From contig NZ_JBBAXC010000002.1 of the NCBI RefSeq assembly GCF_037120725.1, forward strand, positions 281,021 through 345,020: a DNA stretch of 64,000 bases. Direction: 5' to 3'. Below are positions 1 through 9,559 of the stretch, piece by piece. Position 1 is the first letter of the stretch, and every line of letters starts with the position of its first letter. The notes beneath the pieces were generated by a model. That model was given only the letters and a program-made list of their open reading frames with translations, was not told the origin of the DNA and searched no databases. The stretch is from Bacillus spongiae. GTDB lineage: Bacteria > Bacillota > Bacilli > Bacillales > Bacillaceae_K. The position numbers were made by a program, and so were the translations under genes.

Positions 1-680
1 AACGTTTTCAGAATGATATTGAAATTACGTTTCAAAATGATTCTTTATTAAAACAAGCTTTTACACATTCATCCTATGTGAATGAGCATCGTAAGAAACC
101 GTTCGAAGATAATGAGCGTTTAGAGTTTTTAGGAGATGCAGTGTTAGAATTGACCATTTCTCATTTTCTATATCAAAAATACCCAACGATGAGTGAAGGA
201 GAATTAACTAAGTTACGTGCCGCAATTGTTTGTGAACCGTCCTTGGTAACTTTTGCTAACGAGCTGCAGTTTGGTGAGTTGGTACTCTTAGGAAAAGGAG
301 AAGAAATGACTGGAGGCAGAAACCGTCCTTCCTTACTTGCCGATGTTTTTGAATCCTTTATCGGCGCTTTATATTTAGATCAAGGAACGGATAAAGTTGT
401 CTCCTTTTTAGAAAAGATTGTATTTCCTAAAATAAAGAACGGTGCTTTTTCTCATGTGATGGATTATAAAAGTCAGCTACAAGAGTTTGTTCAACGAGAT
501 GGAGTTGGAGGGATAGAATATAAAATCCTTCAAGAAAAAGGTCCTGCTCACAATAAAGAATTTATTTCACAAGTGATTTTAAGTGGAACAGAACTAGGGA
601 TAGGTAAGGGTAGATCGAAGAAAGAAGCAGAGCAAAATGCTGCACGGATGGCCCTCGATAAACTAAAGCAGAATATTTAA
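1..680 (+). CDS. rnc: Ribonuclease III (5' end outside window)
   Basis: Double-strand-specific endoribonuclease that processes rRNA precursors and small cytoplasmic RNA and degrades structured transcripts. The reading frame is open from base 3, so the first roughly 20-25 residues lie before the window; about 225 residues are visible. The catalytic signature [13 protein letters not shown] is intact with its acidic metal ligands, preceded by the conserved AFTHSSY segment. The C-terminal third is a double-stranded RNA binding domain ending in the typical [12 protein letters not shown] helix. It is followed after 22 bases by smc, the rnc-smc-ftsY order of Bacillus. The GTG at 78 is an internal valine, not a start. 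Confidence 0.97.
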   Translation, partial: RFQNDIEITFQNDSLLKQAFTHSSYVNEHRKKPFEDNERLEFLGDAVLELTISHFLYQKYPTMSEGELTKLRAAIVCEPSLVTFANELQFGELVLLGKGEEMTGGRNRPSLLADVFESFIGALYLDQGTDKVVSFLEKIVFPKIKNGAFSHVMDYKSQLQEFVQRDGVGGIEYKILQEKGPAHNKEFISQVILSGTELGIGKGRSKKEAEQNAARMALDKLKQNI

Positions 681-702
681 GACAGAAGGTAGGAGAAGGA
701 AG

Positions 703-3700
703 ATGTTCCTAAAACGTTTAGACGTCGTAGGTTTTAAATCATTTGCTGAGCGGATTGCTGTAGAATTTGTCCCTGGGGTTACAGCTGTAGTGGGTCCGAA
801 TGGGAGTGGAAAAAGTAACATTACAGATGCGATTCGCTGGGTTCTTGGTGAACAATCAGCAAAATCTCTACGTGGCGGAAAAATGGAAGATATTATTTTT
901 GCTGGAAGTGATTCTAGAAAATCTTTAAACTTTGCAGAAGTCACCTTAACATTAGACAATGAGGATGAATTTTTGCCTATTGATTATAACGAAATAAGTA
1001 TCACGCGCAGAGTCTTCAGAACAGGAGAGAGCGAGTACTTAATTAATAAGCAAACATGTCGGTTAAAAGACATCGTTGATTTATTTATGGATTCCGGCCT
1101 TGGCCGAGAAGCCTTTTCAATTATTTCTCAAGGAAAAGTAGAGGAAATTTTAAATAGTAAAGCAGAAGGCCGACGTGCAATTTTTGAGGAGGCGGCCGGA
1201 GTATTAAAATATAAACATCGTAAGAAAAAAGCAGAAACGAAACTTGGAGAGACACAAGAGAATCTTAACCGGGTAAATGATATTCTCCATGAATTGGAAA
1301 GTCAAGTCGAACCGCTACGAATCCAAGCGAGTATTGCAAAGGATTTTCTCGATAAAAAAGATGAATTAAAGGCGTTTGAGGTGGCCGTCACTGTTCATGA
1401 GATTGAAGATTTACATAAACAGTGGGAATCCTCAAAACAAACGTTGGAAGAGCAAAGGGAAAGAGAGTTACAATTAACGACCATCTTAAACGAAAAAGAC
1501 TCTGAATTAGTGAAGAAGAAGGACCAGATGGTTGCTTTAGATGAATCGATAAATGACCTCCAAAATGTCCTGCTTACGGTTAGTGAAGATTTAGAGAAAT
1601 TAGAAGGTCGTAAAGAAGTGTTAAAGGAAAGAAAGAAAAACGCTTCACAAAATAAAATACAACTGGAAGAAAGTATAAAAGAGCTTTTGGATAAAGAGCA
1701 ATCGTTATACAAACAGAAAGAAGAAGTAGAGAAAGAATATGCTACTCTGTCAAGTACAGTTGAAGAATTAAAACGTAAAGTGCAGCAGGCGCAAAGTGAA
1801 TTAATTAAGCTAAATGAGAACATAGATGAAAAAATTGAAGATTTAAAAACAGAATACTTTGAGAAAATTAATGAACAAGCAAATGCTCGAAACGAGAAGC
1901 AGTACTTAACTCAACAAGTGGAGCAACAAGCTTCTAGAACTTCTCGTCTAGAATTAGAAAATGAAAAATATGTAACCGAGCGAGAAGCAATAGAAGAAAA
2001 AAAAGAGCTATTATTAAATGAACTGAAAGATATACAACAGTCTCTAGATGACCAAGTTACTTTATATCGAAATGAACAAATAGGGTTAGAACAGACGAAG
2101 AAAAAATATCAGAAGCAAGAAACGGCTCTCTACCAAGCGTATCAATTTTTACAACAAGCAAAATCACGGAAAGAAATGCTTGAGGAGATGGAGGAAGGTT
2201 TTGCTGGATTCTATCAAGGTGTTAAAGAAGTATTAAAAGCAAGGGAAACAAAATTACAAGGTGTACACGGAGCTGTTGCTGAGCTAATTCATGTGGAAAA
2301 AGCATATGAAAAAGCAATGGAAACGGCCCTTGGTGCTGCGATGCAGCATATTGTAGTTGATGATGAAAAAAATGCACGAAAAGCGATTTCTTATTTAAAG
2401 CAACATCAATTTGGACGAGCAACATTTTTACCATTGACCACAATTAAAGGGAAAACGATCCCTGATGCTCTTTTTAGGTCTATTTCAAGTCATTCATCAT
2501 TTGTAGGGCTAGGAGCACAACTTCTACAATATGACAAAGACTATGAAAATGTAATAGCAAGCTTATTAGGGAATGTTGTCATTACGAAGGATTTAAAGGG
2601 TGCTAATGAGATTGCCAAACAGACTTCTTACCGTTATCGAATGGTCACTTTAGAAGGGGATGTTGTAAACCCAGGAGGTTCGATGACAGGAGGGGCGCTA
2701 AAGCAAAAAACAAATTCCTTACTTTCAAGAAAAGGGGAATTAGATGATATAAAGGAAAAGCTTCTAAAAATGGAAGCACAGTCATCCCTTTTGGAAAATA
2801 ATTTAAGGAAGTTGAAGTCTTCAATTGAACTTCAAGAGAAGAAAATAGAGGATGCACGACGAAAAGGCGAACAGAACCGTTTAAAAGAACAAGAAGTGAA
2901 AGCTCAGCTCAGAGAGCTTGAAATCGCTCAACAAAACATGAACGAGCGGCTGGCGATATATGATTTAGAAATGAATGATTTTCACTCTGCACAAGAAAAA
3001 ATGAACAAGAGAAAAGAAGTATTGGATGCTATGATTGAGTCAATCGGGCACGACTTGCTTGAATTAAACAAAAATATAGAAGAGTTAACGAAGCGAAAAG
3101 CCGATCAGACATTTTCTAAAGATGAATTATCAAAACAATTAAGTGATTTGAAAGCTGAATTAGCGGTTAAAGGCGAGAAGCTCTCTAATACATCTAAACA
3201 AAAAGTATTTTTAGATGAGGAAATGAACATTACCCAAAATAAAAAAATACGAATTGAAGAAGATTATGAGTGGTTAAAGGAAGAAATTAATTCTAATTTT
3301 AGCGGAGAAGAGCAACTAGAACAAAATGCAGAAGAAACAAGGGGTCAAAAAGAAGATACAACTTCGTTAATTTCTGAACGACGTAAAGAGCGTATGGAAA
3401 TCTCTCAGATAATTGAAGACAAAGAGATAGAACAAAAAGAATTACAGCGTCAATATCGTGGAATTACCGTGTTCTTAAAAGATGAAGAAGTTAGAATGAA
3501 CCGCCTGGATGTAGAGCTCGATAATCGATTAAATTACTTACGAGAGGAATATTTATTAAGCTACGAAGCTGCAAAAGAAGAATTTCCTTTAATGCTAAAT
3601 ATTGAAGAAGCTAAAAAGAAGCTAAAATTAATTAAACTAGCGATTGAAGAGCTTGGGACAGTAAATATCGGAGCAATTGATGAATACGAGAGAATATCGG

Positions 3701-4272
3701 AGCGGTATGAGTTTTTAATTGAACAAAAAAATGATTTACAAGAGGCAAAGGATACACTATTTATTGTTATTGATGAAATGGATGAAGAAATGAAAAAAAG
3801 GTTTGAACATACTTTTATTTCAATAAGGGAGCATTTCGAAACTGTTTTTCAATCGTTGTTTGGAGGTGGAAGGGCAGACCTTGTCTTAACGATGCCTGAT
3901 GATTTACTCCAAACTGGGGTAGAGATTGTTGCACAACCGCCAGGGAAAAAGCTCCAAAATTTAGGGCTGTTATCTGGTGGTGAACGAGCCTTAACGGCCA
4001 TTGCACTGCTGTTTTCAATATTAAAGGTTCGACCGGTGCCTTTTTGTATTTTAGATGAGGTCGAAGCTGCATTGGATGAAGCTAATGTTCAAAGGTTTAG
4101 TTCTTATTTGCGCAATTTTAGCCAGGATTCTCAGTTCATTGTCATTACACACCGTAAAGGGACTATGGAAGAAGCGGATGTGCTATATGGGGTAACGATG
4201 CAAGAGTCCGGTGTATCCAAGCTTGTCTCAGTCAAATTGGAAGAAACGAAAGAATTAATGAAAACAAAGTAA
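703..4272 (+). CDS. smc: Chromosome partition protein SMC
   Basis: Structural maintenance of chromosomes ATPase (1189 aa, usual size) that with ScpA/ScpB compacts and helps segregate the chromosome. The N-terminal ATPase half has a Walker A at residues 31-38 (GPNGSGKS). Long coiled coils flank a globular hinge at about 500-680. The C-terminal half has the ABC signature LLSGGERA near 1088-1095 and a Walker B ILDEVEAALDEAN near 1118-1130. A clear ribosome binding site (GGAGAAGGA) precedes the ATG. FtsY starts 14 bases after the stop, so the two are probably co-transcribed. Nothing is missing or disrupted. Confidence 0.98.
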   Translation: MFLKRLDVVGFKSFAERIAVEFVPGVTAVVGPNGSGKSNITDAIRWVLGEQSAKSLRGGKMEDIIFAGSDSRKSLNFAEVTLTLDNEDEFLPIDYNEISITRRVFRTGESEYLINKQTCRLKDIVDLFMDSGLGREAFSIISQGKVEEILNSKAEGRRAIFEEAAGVLKYKHRKKKAETKLGETQENLNRVNDILHELESQVEPLRIQASIAKDFLDKKDELKAFEVAVTVHEIEDLHKQWESSKQTLEEQRERELQLTTILNEKDSELVKKKDQMVALDESINDLQNVLLTVSEDLEKLEGRKEVLKERKKNASQNKIQLEESIKELLDKEQSLYKQKEEVEKEYATLSSTVEELKRKVQQAQSELIKLNENIDEKIEDLKTEYFEKINEQANARNEKQYLTQQVEQQASRTSRLELENEKYVTEREAIEEKKELLLNELKDIQQSLDDQVTLYRNEQIGLEQTKKKYQKQETALYQAYQFLQQAKSRKEMLEEMEEGFAGFYQGVKEVLKARETKLQGVHGAVAELIHVEKAYEKAMETALGAAMQHIVVDDEKNARKAISYLKQHQFGRATFLPLTTIKGKTIPDALFRSISSHSSFVGLGAQLLQYDKDYENVIASLLGNVVITKDLKGANEIAKQTSYRYRMVTLEGDVVNPGGSMTGGALKQKTNSLLSRKGELDDIKEKLLKMEAQSSLLENNLRKLKSSIELQEKKIEDARRKGEQNRLKEQEVKAQLRELEIAQQNMNERLAIYDLEMNDFHSAQEKMNKRKEVLDAMIESIGHDLLELNKNIEELTKRKADQTFSKDELSKQLSDLKAELAVKGEKLSNTSKQKVFLDEEMNITQNKKIRIEEDYEWLKEEINSNFSGEEQLEQNAEETRGQKEDTTSLISERRKERMEISQIIEDKEIEQKELQRQYRGITVFLKDEEVRMNRLDVELDNRLNYLREEYLLSYEAAKEEFPLMLNIEEAKKKLKLIKLAIEELGTVNIGAIDEYERISERYEFLIEQKNDLQEAKDTLFIVIDEMDEEMKKRFEHTFISIREHFETVFQSLFGGGRADLVLTMPDDLLQTGVEIVAQPPGKKLQNLGLLSGGERALTAIALLFSILKVRPVPFCILDEVEAALDEANVQRFSSYLRNFSQDSQFIVITHRKGTMEEADVLYGVTMQESGVSKLVSVKLEETKELMKTK

Positions 4273-4286
4273 GGGGAAGTGTTCAA

Positions 4287-5276
4287 ATGAGTTTCTTTAA
4301 AAAGCTTAAGGATAAATTTACTACCTCCACAGATAGTGTGACAGACAAATTTAAAGAGGGTTTAACTAAAACACGAAATAATTTTTCGAATAAAGTGAAT
4401 GACCTTGTGGCGAGGTATCGTAAGGTCGATGAAGATTTTTTCGAAGAACTTGAAGAGATTTTAATCGGAGCAGACGTTGGGTTTAATACGGTTATGGAGT
4501 TAATAGACGAATTGAAATTAGAAGTCAAACGTCGAAACATTCAAGATGCAAAAGAAGTTCAAAGTGTAATTTCAGAGAAATTAGTTGAAATTTATGAAGG
4601 TGGAAACGTATCATCTAGTGAACTAAACATGCAAGACAATGAGTTAACAATCATCTTATTTGTTGGAGTAAATGGAGTAGGGAAAACGACAACGATAGGG
4701 AAATTAGCACATAAATTTAAACAAGAAGGTAAAAAAGTGGTATTAGCCGCAGGCGATACGTTTCGTGCGGGTGCTATTGAGCAATTAGAAGTATGGGGAG
4801 ATCGAGTAGGGGTAGATGTTGTGAAACAAACGGAAGGATCTGATCCTGCAGCCGTCATGTTCGACGCGGTTCAATCTGCTAAAGCTAAAAAAGCCGATGT
4901 GTTAATATGTGATACTGCCGGTCGTCTTCAAAATAAAGTTAACTTAATGAAAGAGCTTGAGAAAGTAAAAAAAGTAATCGAACGAGAAGTTCCTGGTGCC
5001 CCTCATGAAGTGTTGCTTGCTCTTGACGCCACAACGGGACAAAATGCCTTAATTCAAGCCAAAACGTTCAAAGAGGCTACAAATGTCTCTGGGATCGTCT
5101 TAACAAAGCTAGATGGAACAGCGAAGGGTGGAATTGTCCTAGCGATTCGTAATGAGCTACAAATCCCTGTGAAATTTGTAGGGTTAGGCGAAAAAATGGA
5201 TGACCTTCAGCCGTTTGATGCTGAAAAGTATGTATATGGCTTATTTTCTGACCTTGTCGATCAAGCGGAAGAGTAA
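4287..5276 (+). CDS. ftsY: Signal recognition particle receptor FtsY
   Basis: SRP-receptor GTPase (329 aa) that docks ribosome-SRP complexes at the membrane and hands nascent membrane proteins to the Sec translocon. It has a short charged N-terminal region, then the four-helix N domain and the G domain: P-loop GVNGVGKTTT at about 126-135, DTAGR near 209-213 and TKLDGTAKGG near 272-281. The acidic A domain is short, as in Bacillus. Its partner Ffh lies two genes downstream, and both are SRP-type GTPases with closely similar G motifs. Confidence 0.97.
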   Translation: MSFFKKLKDKFTTSTDSVTDKFKEGLTKTRNNFSNKVNDLVARYRKVDEDFFEELEEILIGADVGFNTVMELIDELKLEVKRRNIQDAKEVQSVISEKLVEIYEGGNVSSSELNMQDNELTIILFVGVNGVGKTTTIGKLAHKFKQEGKKVVLAAGDTFRAGAIEQLEVWGDRVGVDVVKQTEGSDPAAVMFDAVQSAKAKKADVLICDTAGRLQNKVNLMKELEKVKKVIEREVPGAPHEVLLALDATTGQNALIQAKTFKEATNVSGIVLTKLDGTAKGGIVLAIRNELQIPVKFVGLGEKMDDLQPFDAEKYVYGLFSDLVDQAEE

Positions 5277-5284
5277 TCTTCTGC

Positions 5285-5313
5285 TTGACTTTTAAGTGGT
5301 GTCTAGGTATCCT
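5285..5313 (+). promoter_or_regulatory. Possible SigA promoter for ylxM-ffh
   Basis: TTGACT (5285-5290), 17-base spacer, then TATCCT (5308-5313) in the 79-base gap between ftsY and ylxM. The -35 is strong and the -10 matches the consensus at four of six positions. A 7-base inverted repeat (TTAAGTG / CACTTAA) covers the same gap and could be an attenuating hairpin. No mapping data; inferred from motif and position only. Confidence 0.4.
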
Positions 5314-5355
5314 TCATATGTAAAGGTTTTTCACTTAACAAAGGTGGAGAGATGA

Positions 5356-5688
5356 ATGCTAGAAAGAACGACGAGACTTAATTATCTATATGATTTTTAT
5401 TCTTCGTTGTTAACTCCAAAACAACAAAGCTATATGTCCTTATATTATTTAGACGATTTCTCATTAGGTGAAATTGCTGGAGAATATGAAGTGAGCCGAC
5501 AGGCAGTCTATGACAATATTAAACGGACAGAAGCCATGCTTGAGGAGTACGAAGAGAAATTAAAGCTTTTTGAAAAATTTCAACAAAGATCTAAACTGAT
5601 TCAACAGTTAAAAAAGGACCTAGAAACAGATGATGTTGGGAAAGACGATTTATATCAATTTCTTGAATTAATAGAGAATTTAGATTAG
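5356..5688 (+). CDS. ylxM: YlxM, SRP-associated helix-turn-helix protein
   Basis: Small (110 aa) helix-turn-helix protein of the YlxM/p13 family, nearly always encoded directly before ffh in Firmicutes. The sequence shows a sigma-70 region-4-like HTH at roughly 20-60 ([23 protein letters not shown]) and a charged helical tail. In streptococci the orthologue binds SRP components and modulates Ffh GTPase activity; a role here is inferred from family and position. GGTGGAGAG precedes the ATG, and ffh starts 11 bases after the stop. Confidence 0.92.
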   Translation: MLERTTRLNYLYDFYSSLLTPKQQSYMSLYYLDDFSLGEIAGEYEVSRQAVYDNIKRTEAMLEEYEEKLKLFEKFQQRSKLIQQLKKDLETDDVGKDDLYQFLELIENLD

Positions 5689-5699
5689 GAGGCGGCATT

Positions 5700-7043
5700 A
5701 TGGCGTTTGAAGGGTTAGCCGACCGACTTCAGAATACGATGCAAAAAATCCGTGGAAAAGGTAAGGTTTCTGAATCGGATGTAAAAGAAATGATGAGAGA
5801 AGTACGTCTTGCTCTATTAGAAGCAGACGTTAACTTCAAGGTAGTAAAGCAATTTATCAAGAAAGTAAGTGAACGAGCAGTTGGTCAAGAGGTTATGCAA
5901 AGCCTTACTCCTGGCCAACAAGTTATTAAGGTAGTAAAGGAAGAGCTAACAGAACTAATGGGTGGGGAGCAAAGTGTCATTGCGGTAAATAAACGCCCTC
6001 CAACCGTTATTATGATGGTAGGTCTTCAAGGAGCCGGTAAAACGACGACTACTGGGAAACTTGCTAACTTATTAAGAAAAAAGAACAATCGTAAACCCCT
6101 TTTAGTAGCAGCAGATATTTATAGACCTGCAGCGATTAAGCAATTAGAAACGCTTGGAAAGCAGTTAAGTTTGCCTGTTTTTTCAATGGGAGATAAAGTA
6201 AGCCCTGTTGAAATTGCGAAACAAGGGATAGAAAAAGCAAAAGAAGAACATCATGATTATGTTTTGATTGATACGGCAGGACGTCTTCACATTGACGAAC
6301 ATTTAATGGAAGAGTTAAAACAAATTAAAGAGCTTACAAATCCAGATGAAATATTTTTAGTCGTTGATGCTATGACGGGGCAAGACGCAGTCAATGTAGC
6401 AGAGAATTTTAATGAAGCACTTGGGATAACCGGTGTTGTATTAACGAAACTTGATGGAGATACTCGTGGTGGTGCAGCCTTAAGTATTCGATCTGTTACA
6501 GACAAGCCGATTAAGTTTGTCGGAATGGGTGAAAAGATGGACGCTCTTGAGCCGTTTCATCCAGAGCGTATGGCGCAACGAATTTTGGGGATGGGAGATG
6601 TATTATCCCTTATCGAAAAAGCTCAAGCTAATGTAGACGAAGCTAAAGCAAAAGAGCTTGAACAAAAAATTAAAACGGCTTCTTTCACGTTTGATGACTT
6701 TCTTGAACAATTAAGTCAGGTAAAGCAAATGGGACCACTTGATGAACTAATTAAGATGATGCCAGGTGCGAATAAAATCAAAGGTTTAGATAAGATGAAC
6801 GTTGATGAGAAGCAAATAAGTCATATAGAAGCCATCATTCAATCGATGACAAAAGAAGAAAAACTCCATCCTGAAATTATTAACGCAGGCAGAAGAAAAC
6901 GAATTGCTAGGGGTAGCGGTAGGACCATTCAAGAAGTGAATCGACTACTTAAGCAATTTGAAGATATGAAAAAAATGATGAAACAAATGACAAGTATGCA
7001 AGGAAAAGGGAAAAAGAAAGGGTTTAAATTCCCGTTTATGTAA
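5700..7043 (+). CDS. ffh: Signal recognition particle protein Ffh
   Basis: SRP54-family GTPase (447 aa) that binds signal sequences emerging from the ribosome together with the small cytoplasmic RNA. The N domain covers about 1-90 and the G domain has the P-loop GLQGAGKTTT at about 108-117, DTAGRLH and TKLDGDTRGGAA. A C-terminal M domain (about 300-447) has the RNA-binding segment GRRKRIARGSGRTIQEV and a methionine-rich tail. Ribosome binding site GGAGGCGG lies 5 bases before the ATG. The SRP receptor FtsY is encoded just upstream. Confidence 0.98.
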   Translation: MAFEGLADRLQNTMQKIRGKGKVSESDVKEMMREVRLALLEADVNFKVVKQFIKKVSERAVGQEVMQSLTPGQQVIKVVKEELTELMGGEQSVIAVNKRPPTVIMMVGLQGAGKTTTTGKLANLLRKKNNRKPLLVAADIYRPAAIKQLETLGKQLSLPVFSMGDKVSPVEIAKQGIEKAKEEHHDYVLIDTAGRLHIDEHLMEELKQIKELTNPDEIFLVVDAMTGQDAVNVAENFNEALGITGVVLTKLDGDTRGGAALSIRSVTDKPIKFVGMGEKMDALEPFHPERMAQRILGMGDVLSLIEKAQANVDEAKAKELEQKIKTASFTFDDFLEQLSQVKQMGPLDELIKMMPGANKIKGLDKMNVDEKQISHIEAIIQSMTKEEKLHPEIINAGRRKRIARGSGRTIQEVNRLLKQFEDMKKMMKQMTSMQGKGKKKGFKFPFM

Positions 7044-7063
7044 GTTTTTCTAAAAAAACAGAG

Positions 7064-7145
7064 CTGTTAAGAAAAAAGACTTTACAAACAGAGATGTTAT
7101 TTGGTATTATACTAACGTCTGTTAAGAAAAAAGACTTTACAAACA
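7064..7145 (+). repeat. 27-bp direct repeat, period 55, before rpsP
   Basis: An exact 27-base sequence (starts CTGTTAAGAAAAAAGACTTT) occurs at 7064-7090 and again at 7119-7145. Each copy carries the -35 region of a promoter, and the following -10 elements also match, so the whole promoter unit seems to have been duplicated in tandem. Confidence 0.9.
7081..7110 (+). promoter_or_regulatory. SigA promoter P1 for rpsP
   Basis: TTTACA (7081-7086), 18-base spacer, TATTAT (7105-7110). It is the upstream copy of a tandem pair with identical spacing in both copies, lying between ffh and rpsP. Confidence 0.7.
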
Positions 7146-7165
7146 ATATATACATTTGATATTAT
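7136..7165 (+). promoter_or_regulatory. SigA promoter P2 for rpsP
   Basis: TTTACA (7136-7141), 18-base spacer, TATTAT (7160-7165), about 25 bases before the rpsP ribosome binding site. It is the downstream copy of the tandem promoter pair; the strong match and position suit a ribosomal protein operon. Confidence 0.7.
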
Positions 7166-7202
7166 ACTATCTTGTGTGAAACTATTCGGAGGTGCTTTAA
7201 AC

Positions 7203-7475
7203 ATGGCAGTAAAAATTCGTTTAAAACGTATGGGAGCAAAAAAATCTCCTTTCTATCGTATCGTAGTAGCAGATGCTCGTTCACCACGTGATGGACGTGA
7301 CATTGAAACTGTAGGAACTTACAACCCAGTTGCAGAGCCTGCAATCGTTGATATTAAAGAAGAGCTTGCTCTTAAATGGCTAAAAGATGGTGCTAAGCCA
7401 TCTGACACAGTTCGTAACTTGTTCTCTAAGCAAGGTATTATGGAAAAATTCCACAACGAGAAAAACAGTAAGTAA
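7203..7475 (+). CDS. rpsP: 30S ribosomal protein S16
   Basis: Small-subunit ribosomal protein S16 (90 aa, the B. subtilis length), needed for 30S assembly. The start is placed at the ATG at 7203, which gives the universal [15 protein letters not shown]-terminus and sits 9 bases after CGGAGGTG. The in-frame GTG at 7176 would add nine unrelated residues and lies upstream of that ribosome binding site. It heads the rpsP-khpA-(ylqD)-rimM-trmD-rplS cluster and is driven by the tandem promoters upstream. Confidence 0.98.
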   Translation: MAVKIRLKRMGAKKSPFYRIVVADARSPRDGRDIETVGTYNPVAEPAIVDIKEELALKWLKDGAKPSDTVRNLFSKQGIMEKFHNEKNSK

Positions 7476-7484
7476 TCGGGATCT

Positions 7485-7718
7485 ATGGTAGAACTGATAG
7501 AAGCAATTGTAAAGCCTATTGTCGATTATCCAGAAGAAGTATCGGTAACAGAAACAGAAGAAAATCATCGAATTTTGCTTACGTTATCTGTTCATAAAGA
7601 CGATATGGGAAAGGTAATTGGAAAGCAAGGGCGAATTGCGAAGGCGATTCGAACTGTAGTATACGCTGCAGCAGGTTCTCAACAACAAAAGAAAACCGTA
7701 TTAGAAATCGTTGATTGA
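7485..7718 (+). CDS. khpA: KhpA, KH-domain RNA-binding protein
   Basis: Small KH-domain protein (77 aa; older name YlqC) with the GxxG RNA-binding loop as GKQG in MGKVIGKQGRIAKAIR. In Gram-positives KhpA pairs with KhpB/Jag and affects cell elongation and small-RNA networks. It starts 9 bases after rpsP with only a weak ribosome binding site (TCGGG), so translation may be coupled to rpsP. An intrinsic terminator overlaps its stop codon. Confidence 0.93.
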   Translation: MVELIEAIVKPIVDYPEEVSVTETEENHRILLTLSVHKDDMGKVIGKQGRIAKAIRTVVYAAAGSQQQKKTVLEIVD

Positions 7719-7742
7719 AAGGGAGGGCTAACCTCCCTTTTT
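7718..7742 (+). terminator. Intrinsic terminator after khpA
   Basis: Stem AAAGGGAGG / CCTCCCTTT with a 5-base loop and a following T run; it begins at the last base of the khpA stop codon. It separates rpsP-khpA from ylqD-rimM-trmD, at least partly. Confidence 0.9.
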
Positions 7743-7874
7743 ACATATATATTTAATTATTTTCCACAAAACTACAATCAAAAATATACTCTATTCCAAT
7801 CCTCATTCATTATTTCCCCCTTTACTATTTTCTATGGGCTCGTACATAAAAGACTATTATAGGGAGGCATTACT

Positions 7875-8267
7875 GTGAAGATTCTCCAAAATGTTATTGT
7901 GAAGCAAATTTTAACAAAAGATAGTAAAGAGAAGTTGTATAAACAATATGAAGAGGGTAAAACTCAACTTCAAAAAGAGATTGACCAGTTTAAATTTGAA
8001 CTAAAGAAACAAGAAAAACTAAAAAAGTTTTCTCCTAAAAGCTTAAAGGTACATTTTGAAAAAGAAATATCTGGTAGAGAAGAAAAAATAAAGCTTTTTG
8101 ACTTTCAAATAAAGCAACTTGATATATTACCTATTGGAAGTGAGCTTAAAGATCAGGAACTTCAATCGATTTTAGAAGTAAAAGAAGGGGATAATTGGGA
8201 AAATGTCATTGCAGGTAAAACGATTGTTGTAAAAGATGGAATAGTATCTGAAATACGTGAGAGGTGA
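7875..8267 (+). CDS. ylqD: YlqD family protein
   Basis: 130-residue member of the YlqD family, a conserved Bacillaceae protein of unknown function always found between khpA (ylqC) and rimM. It is highly charged, with a predicted coiled coil at about 15-75 rich in Lys/Glu, and ends in a short mixed region. GTG start at 7875, 8 bases after AGGGAGG. The last bases overlap the rimM ribosome binding site, so the two are translationally linked. The position suggests a role around ribosome maturation, but that is inference only. Confidence 0.85.
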   Translation: MKILQNVIVKQILTKDSKEKLYKQYEEGKTQLQKEIDQFKFELKKQEKLKKFSPKSLKVHFEKEISGREEKIKLFDFQIKQLDILPIGSELKDQELQSILEVKEGDNWENVIAGKTIVVKDGIVSEIRER

Positions 8268-8272
8268 GCAAC

Positions 8273-8779
8273 ATGGAAAAGTGGTTTAATGTTGGGAAAG
8301 TTGTCAATACTCATGGTGTACGTGGAGAAGTTCGCGTCATTTCGAGTACTGACTTCCCGGAAGAACGATATGCAGTAGGAAGTACATTATACTTATTTCA
8401 GGGAAATGAGTCCCTTCCTTTAACAGTCCAATCATATCGACGTCATAAAAATTTTGATTTATTGCTTTTTGAAGGATATGACAATATTAATGAAGTGGAA
8501 CGTTTTAAAGGGGCGACTTTAAAAGTAGCAGCAGATCAGCTTGGGGAGCTTGAAGAAGGAGCTTATTATTTTCATGAAATTATTGGCTGTACCGTTACGG
8601 CTACAACTGGTGAAGAGCTTGGAAAAGTGAAGGAAATATTAGTACCAGGAGCAAATGATGTGTGGGTTGTAAAAGGAAAGAAAGGTGAAATTTTAATTCC
8701 TTATATTGATGATATTGTTGATATGATTGATGTGAAGAATAAGCATATTATTATAAAACCGATGGAAGGGTTATTTTAA
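8273..8779 (+). CDS. rimM: Ribosome maturation factor RimM
   Basis: 16S rRNA processing/30S head assembly factor (168 aa) that binds S19. N-terminal RimM barrel starting [19 protein letters not shown], then a C-terminal PRC barrel (about 95-165). The ATG at 8273 is preferred because GAGGTG (8261-8266) lies 6 bases upstream and the alignment to family members begins there; the in-frame GTG at 8264 is part of that ribosome binding site. Its stop shares one base with the trmD start. Confidence 0.96.
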   Translation: MEKWFNVGKVVNTHGVRGEVRVISSTDFPEERYAVGSTLYLFQGNESLPLTVQSYRRHKNFDLLLFEGYDNINEVERFKGATLKVAADQLGELEEGAYYFHEIIGCTVTATTGEELGKVKEILVPGANDVWVVKGKKGEILIPYIDDIVDMIDVKNKHIIIKPMEGLF

Positions 8780-9516
8780 TGAAGATAGACGTTTTATCAT
8801 TATTCCCCTCAATGTTTGAAGGAGTTTTAAACGAATCGATCTTAAAGAAAGCAAAAGACAAAGGTGCTGCATCATACTCGGTGGTCAATTTTAGAGACTA
8901 TTCTAGCAATAAGCATAAATCCGTCGACGATTATCCATATGGTGGGGGAGCAGGAATGGTCTTAACTCCACAACCTATTTTTGATGCAGTGGCAGAGCTA
9001 AACAAAAATAATCCAGAAGGAAATAAACCGAGGGTTATTTTATTGTGTCCACAAGGTGAGCGATATTCTCAAAGTAAAGCAGAAGAATTAGCAAAAGAAG
9101 ATCATTTAATTTTTCTTTGTGGGCATTATGAGGGGTACGATGAAAGGGTTCGTGAGCACGTTGTCACAGATGAGATTTCAATAGGTGATTATGTTCTTAC
9201 TGGTGGTGAACTAGGTGCAATGGTTGTGATTGATTCTGTTGTTCGATTACTGCCAGGTGTTTTAGGAAATGAAGACTCCCCTGTATTAGATTCATTTTCG
9301 TCAGGGCTATTAGAGCACCCTCATTATACACGTCCGGCTAACTTTAGAGGGTTAACGGTACCTGATACTCTATTGTCAGGGAATCACGCTAAAATCGAAG
9401 AATGGCGGGAACGAGAATCCCTTCGTCGTACATATGAGCGAAGACCTGATTTATTAGAAAGCTATCCACTTTCAGAAAAACAACAAAAGTGGTTGGATGA
9501 ATGGAGAAATTCCTAA
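8779..9516 (+). CDS. trmD: tRNA (guanine-37-N1)-methyltransferase TrmD
   Basis: SAM-dependent SPOUT methyltransferase (245 aa) that makes m1G37 in tRNAs and prevents +1 frameshifting. The knotted SAM-binding core is visible as PYGGGAGMV near 52-60, [12 protein letters not shown] near 113-124 and [13 protein letters not shown] near 131-143, with the HPHYTRP segment further on. Start and rimM stop overlap as TAATG. The conserved rimM-trmD-rplS order is kept, although rplS has its own promoter here. Confidence 0.98.
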   Translation: MKIDVLSLFPSMFEGVLNESILKKAKDKGAASYSVVNFRDYSSNKHKSVDDYPYGGGAGMVLTPQPIFDAVAELNKNNPEGNKPRVILLCPQGERYSQSKAEELAKEDHLIFLCGHYEGYDERVREHVVTDEISIGDYVLTGGELGAMVVIDSVVRLLPGVLGNEDSPVLDSFSSGLLEHPHYTRPANFRGLTVPDTLLSGNHAKIEEWRERESLRRTYERRPDLLESYPLSEKQQKWLDEWRNS

Positions 9517-9522
9517 TAACTG

Positions 9523-9551
9523 TTGCATAGAGAAGAAGAATGTTGTAATAT
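9523..9551 (+). promoter_or_regulatory. SigA promoter for rplS
   Basis: TTGCAT (9523-9528), 17-base spacer, TAATAT (9546-9551). It starts transcription just before the structured rplS leader, about 100 bases upstream of the gene. Confidence 0.75.
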
Positions 9552-9559
9552 ATTCTTTG

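Noticed and set aside
1395..1823. 142-codon reverse-strand frame inside smc
   Set aside because: Shadow of the smc coiled-coil coding strand; Ser/Phe-rich translation is the usual complement of Glu/Lys-rich codons.
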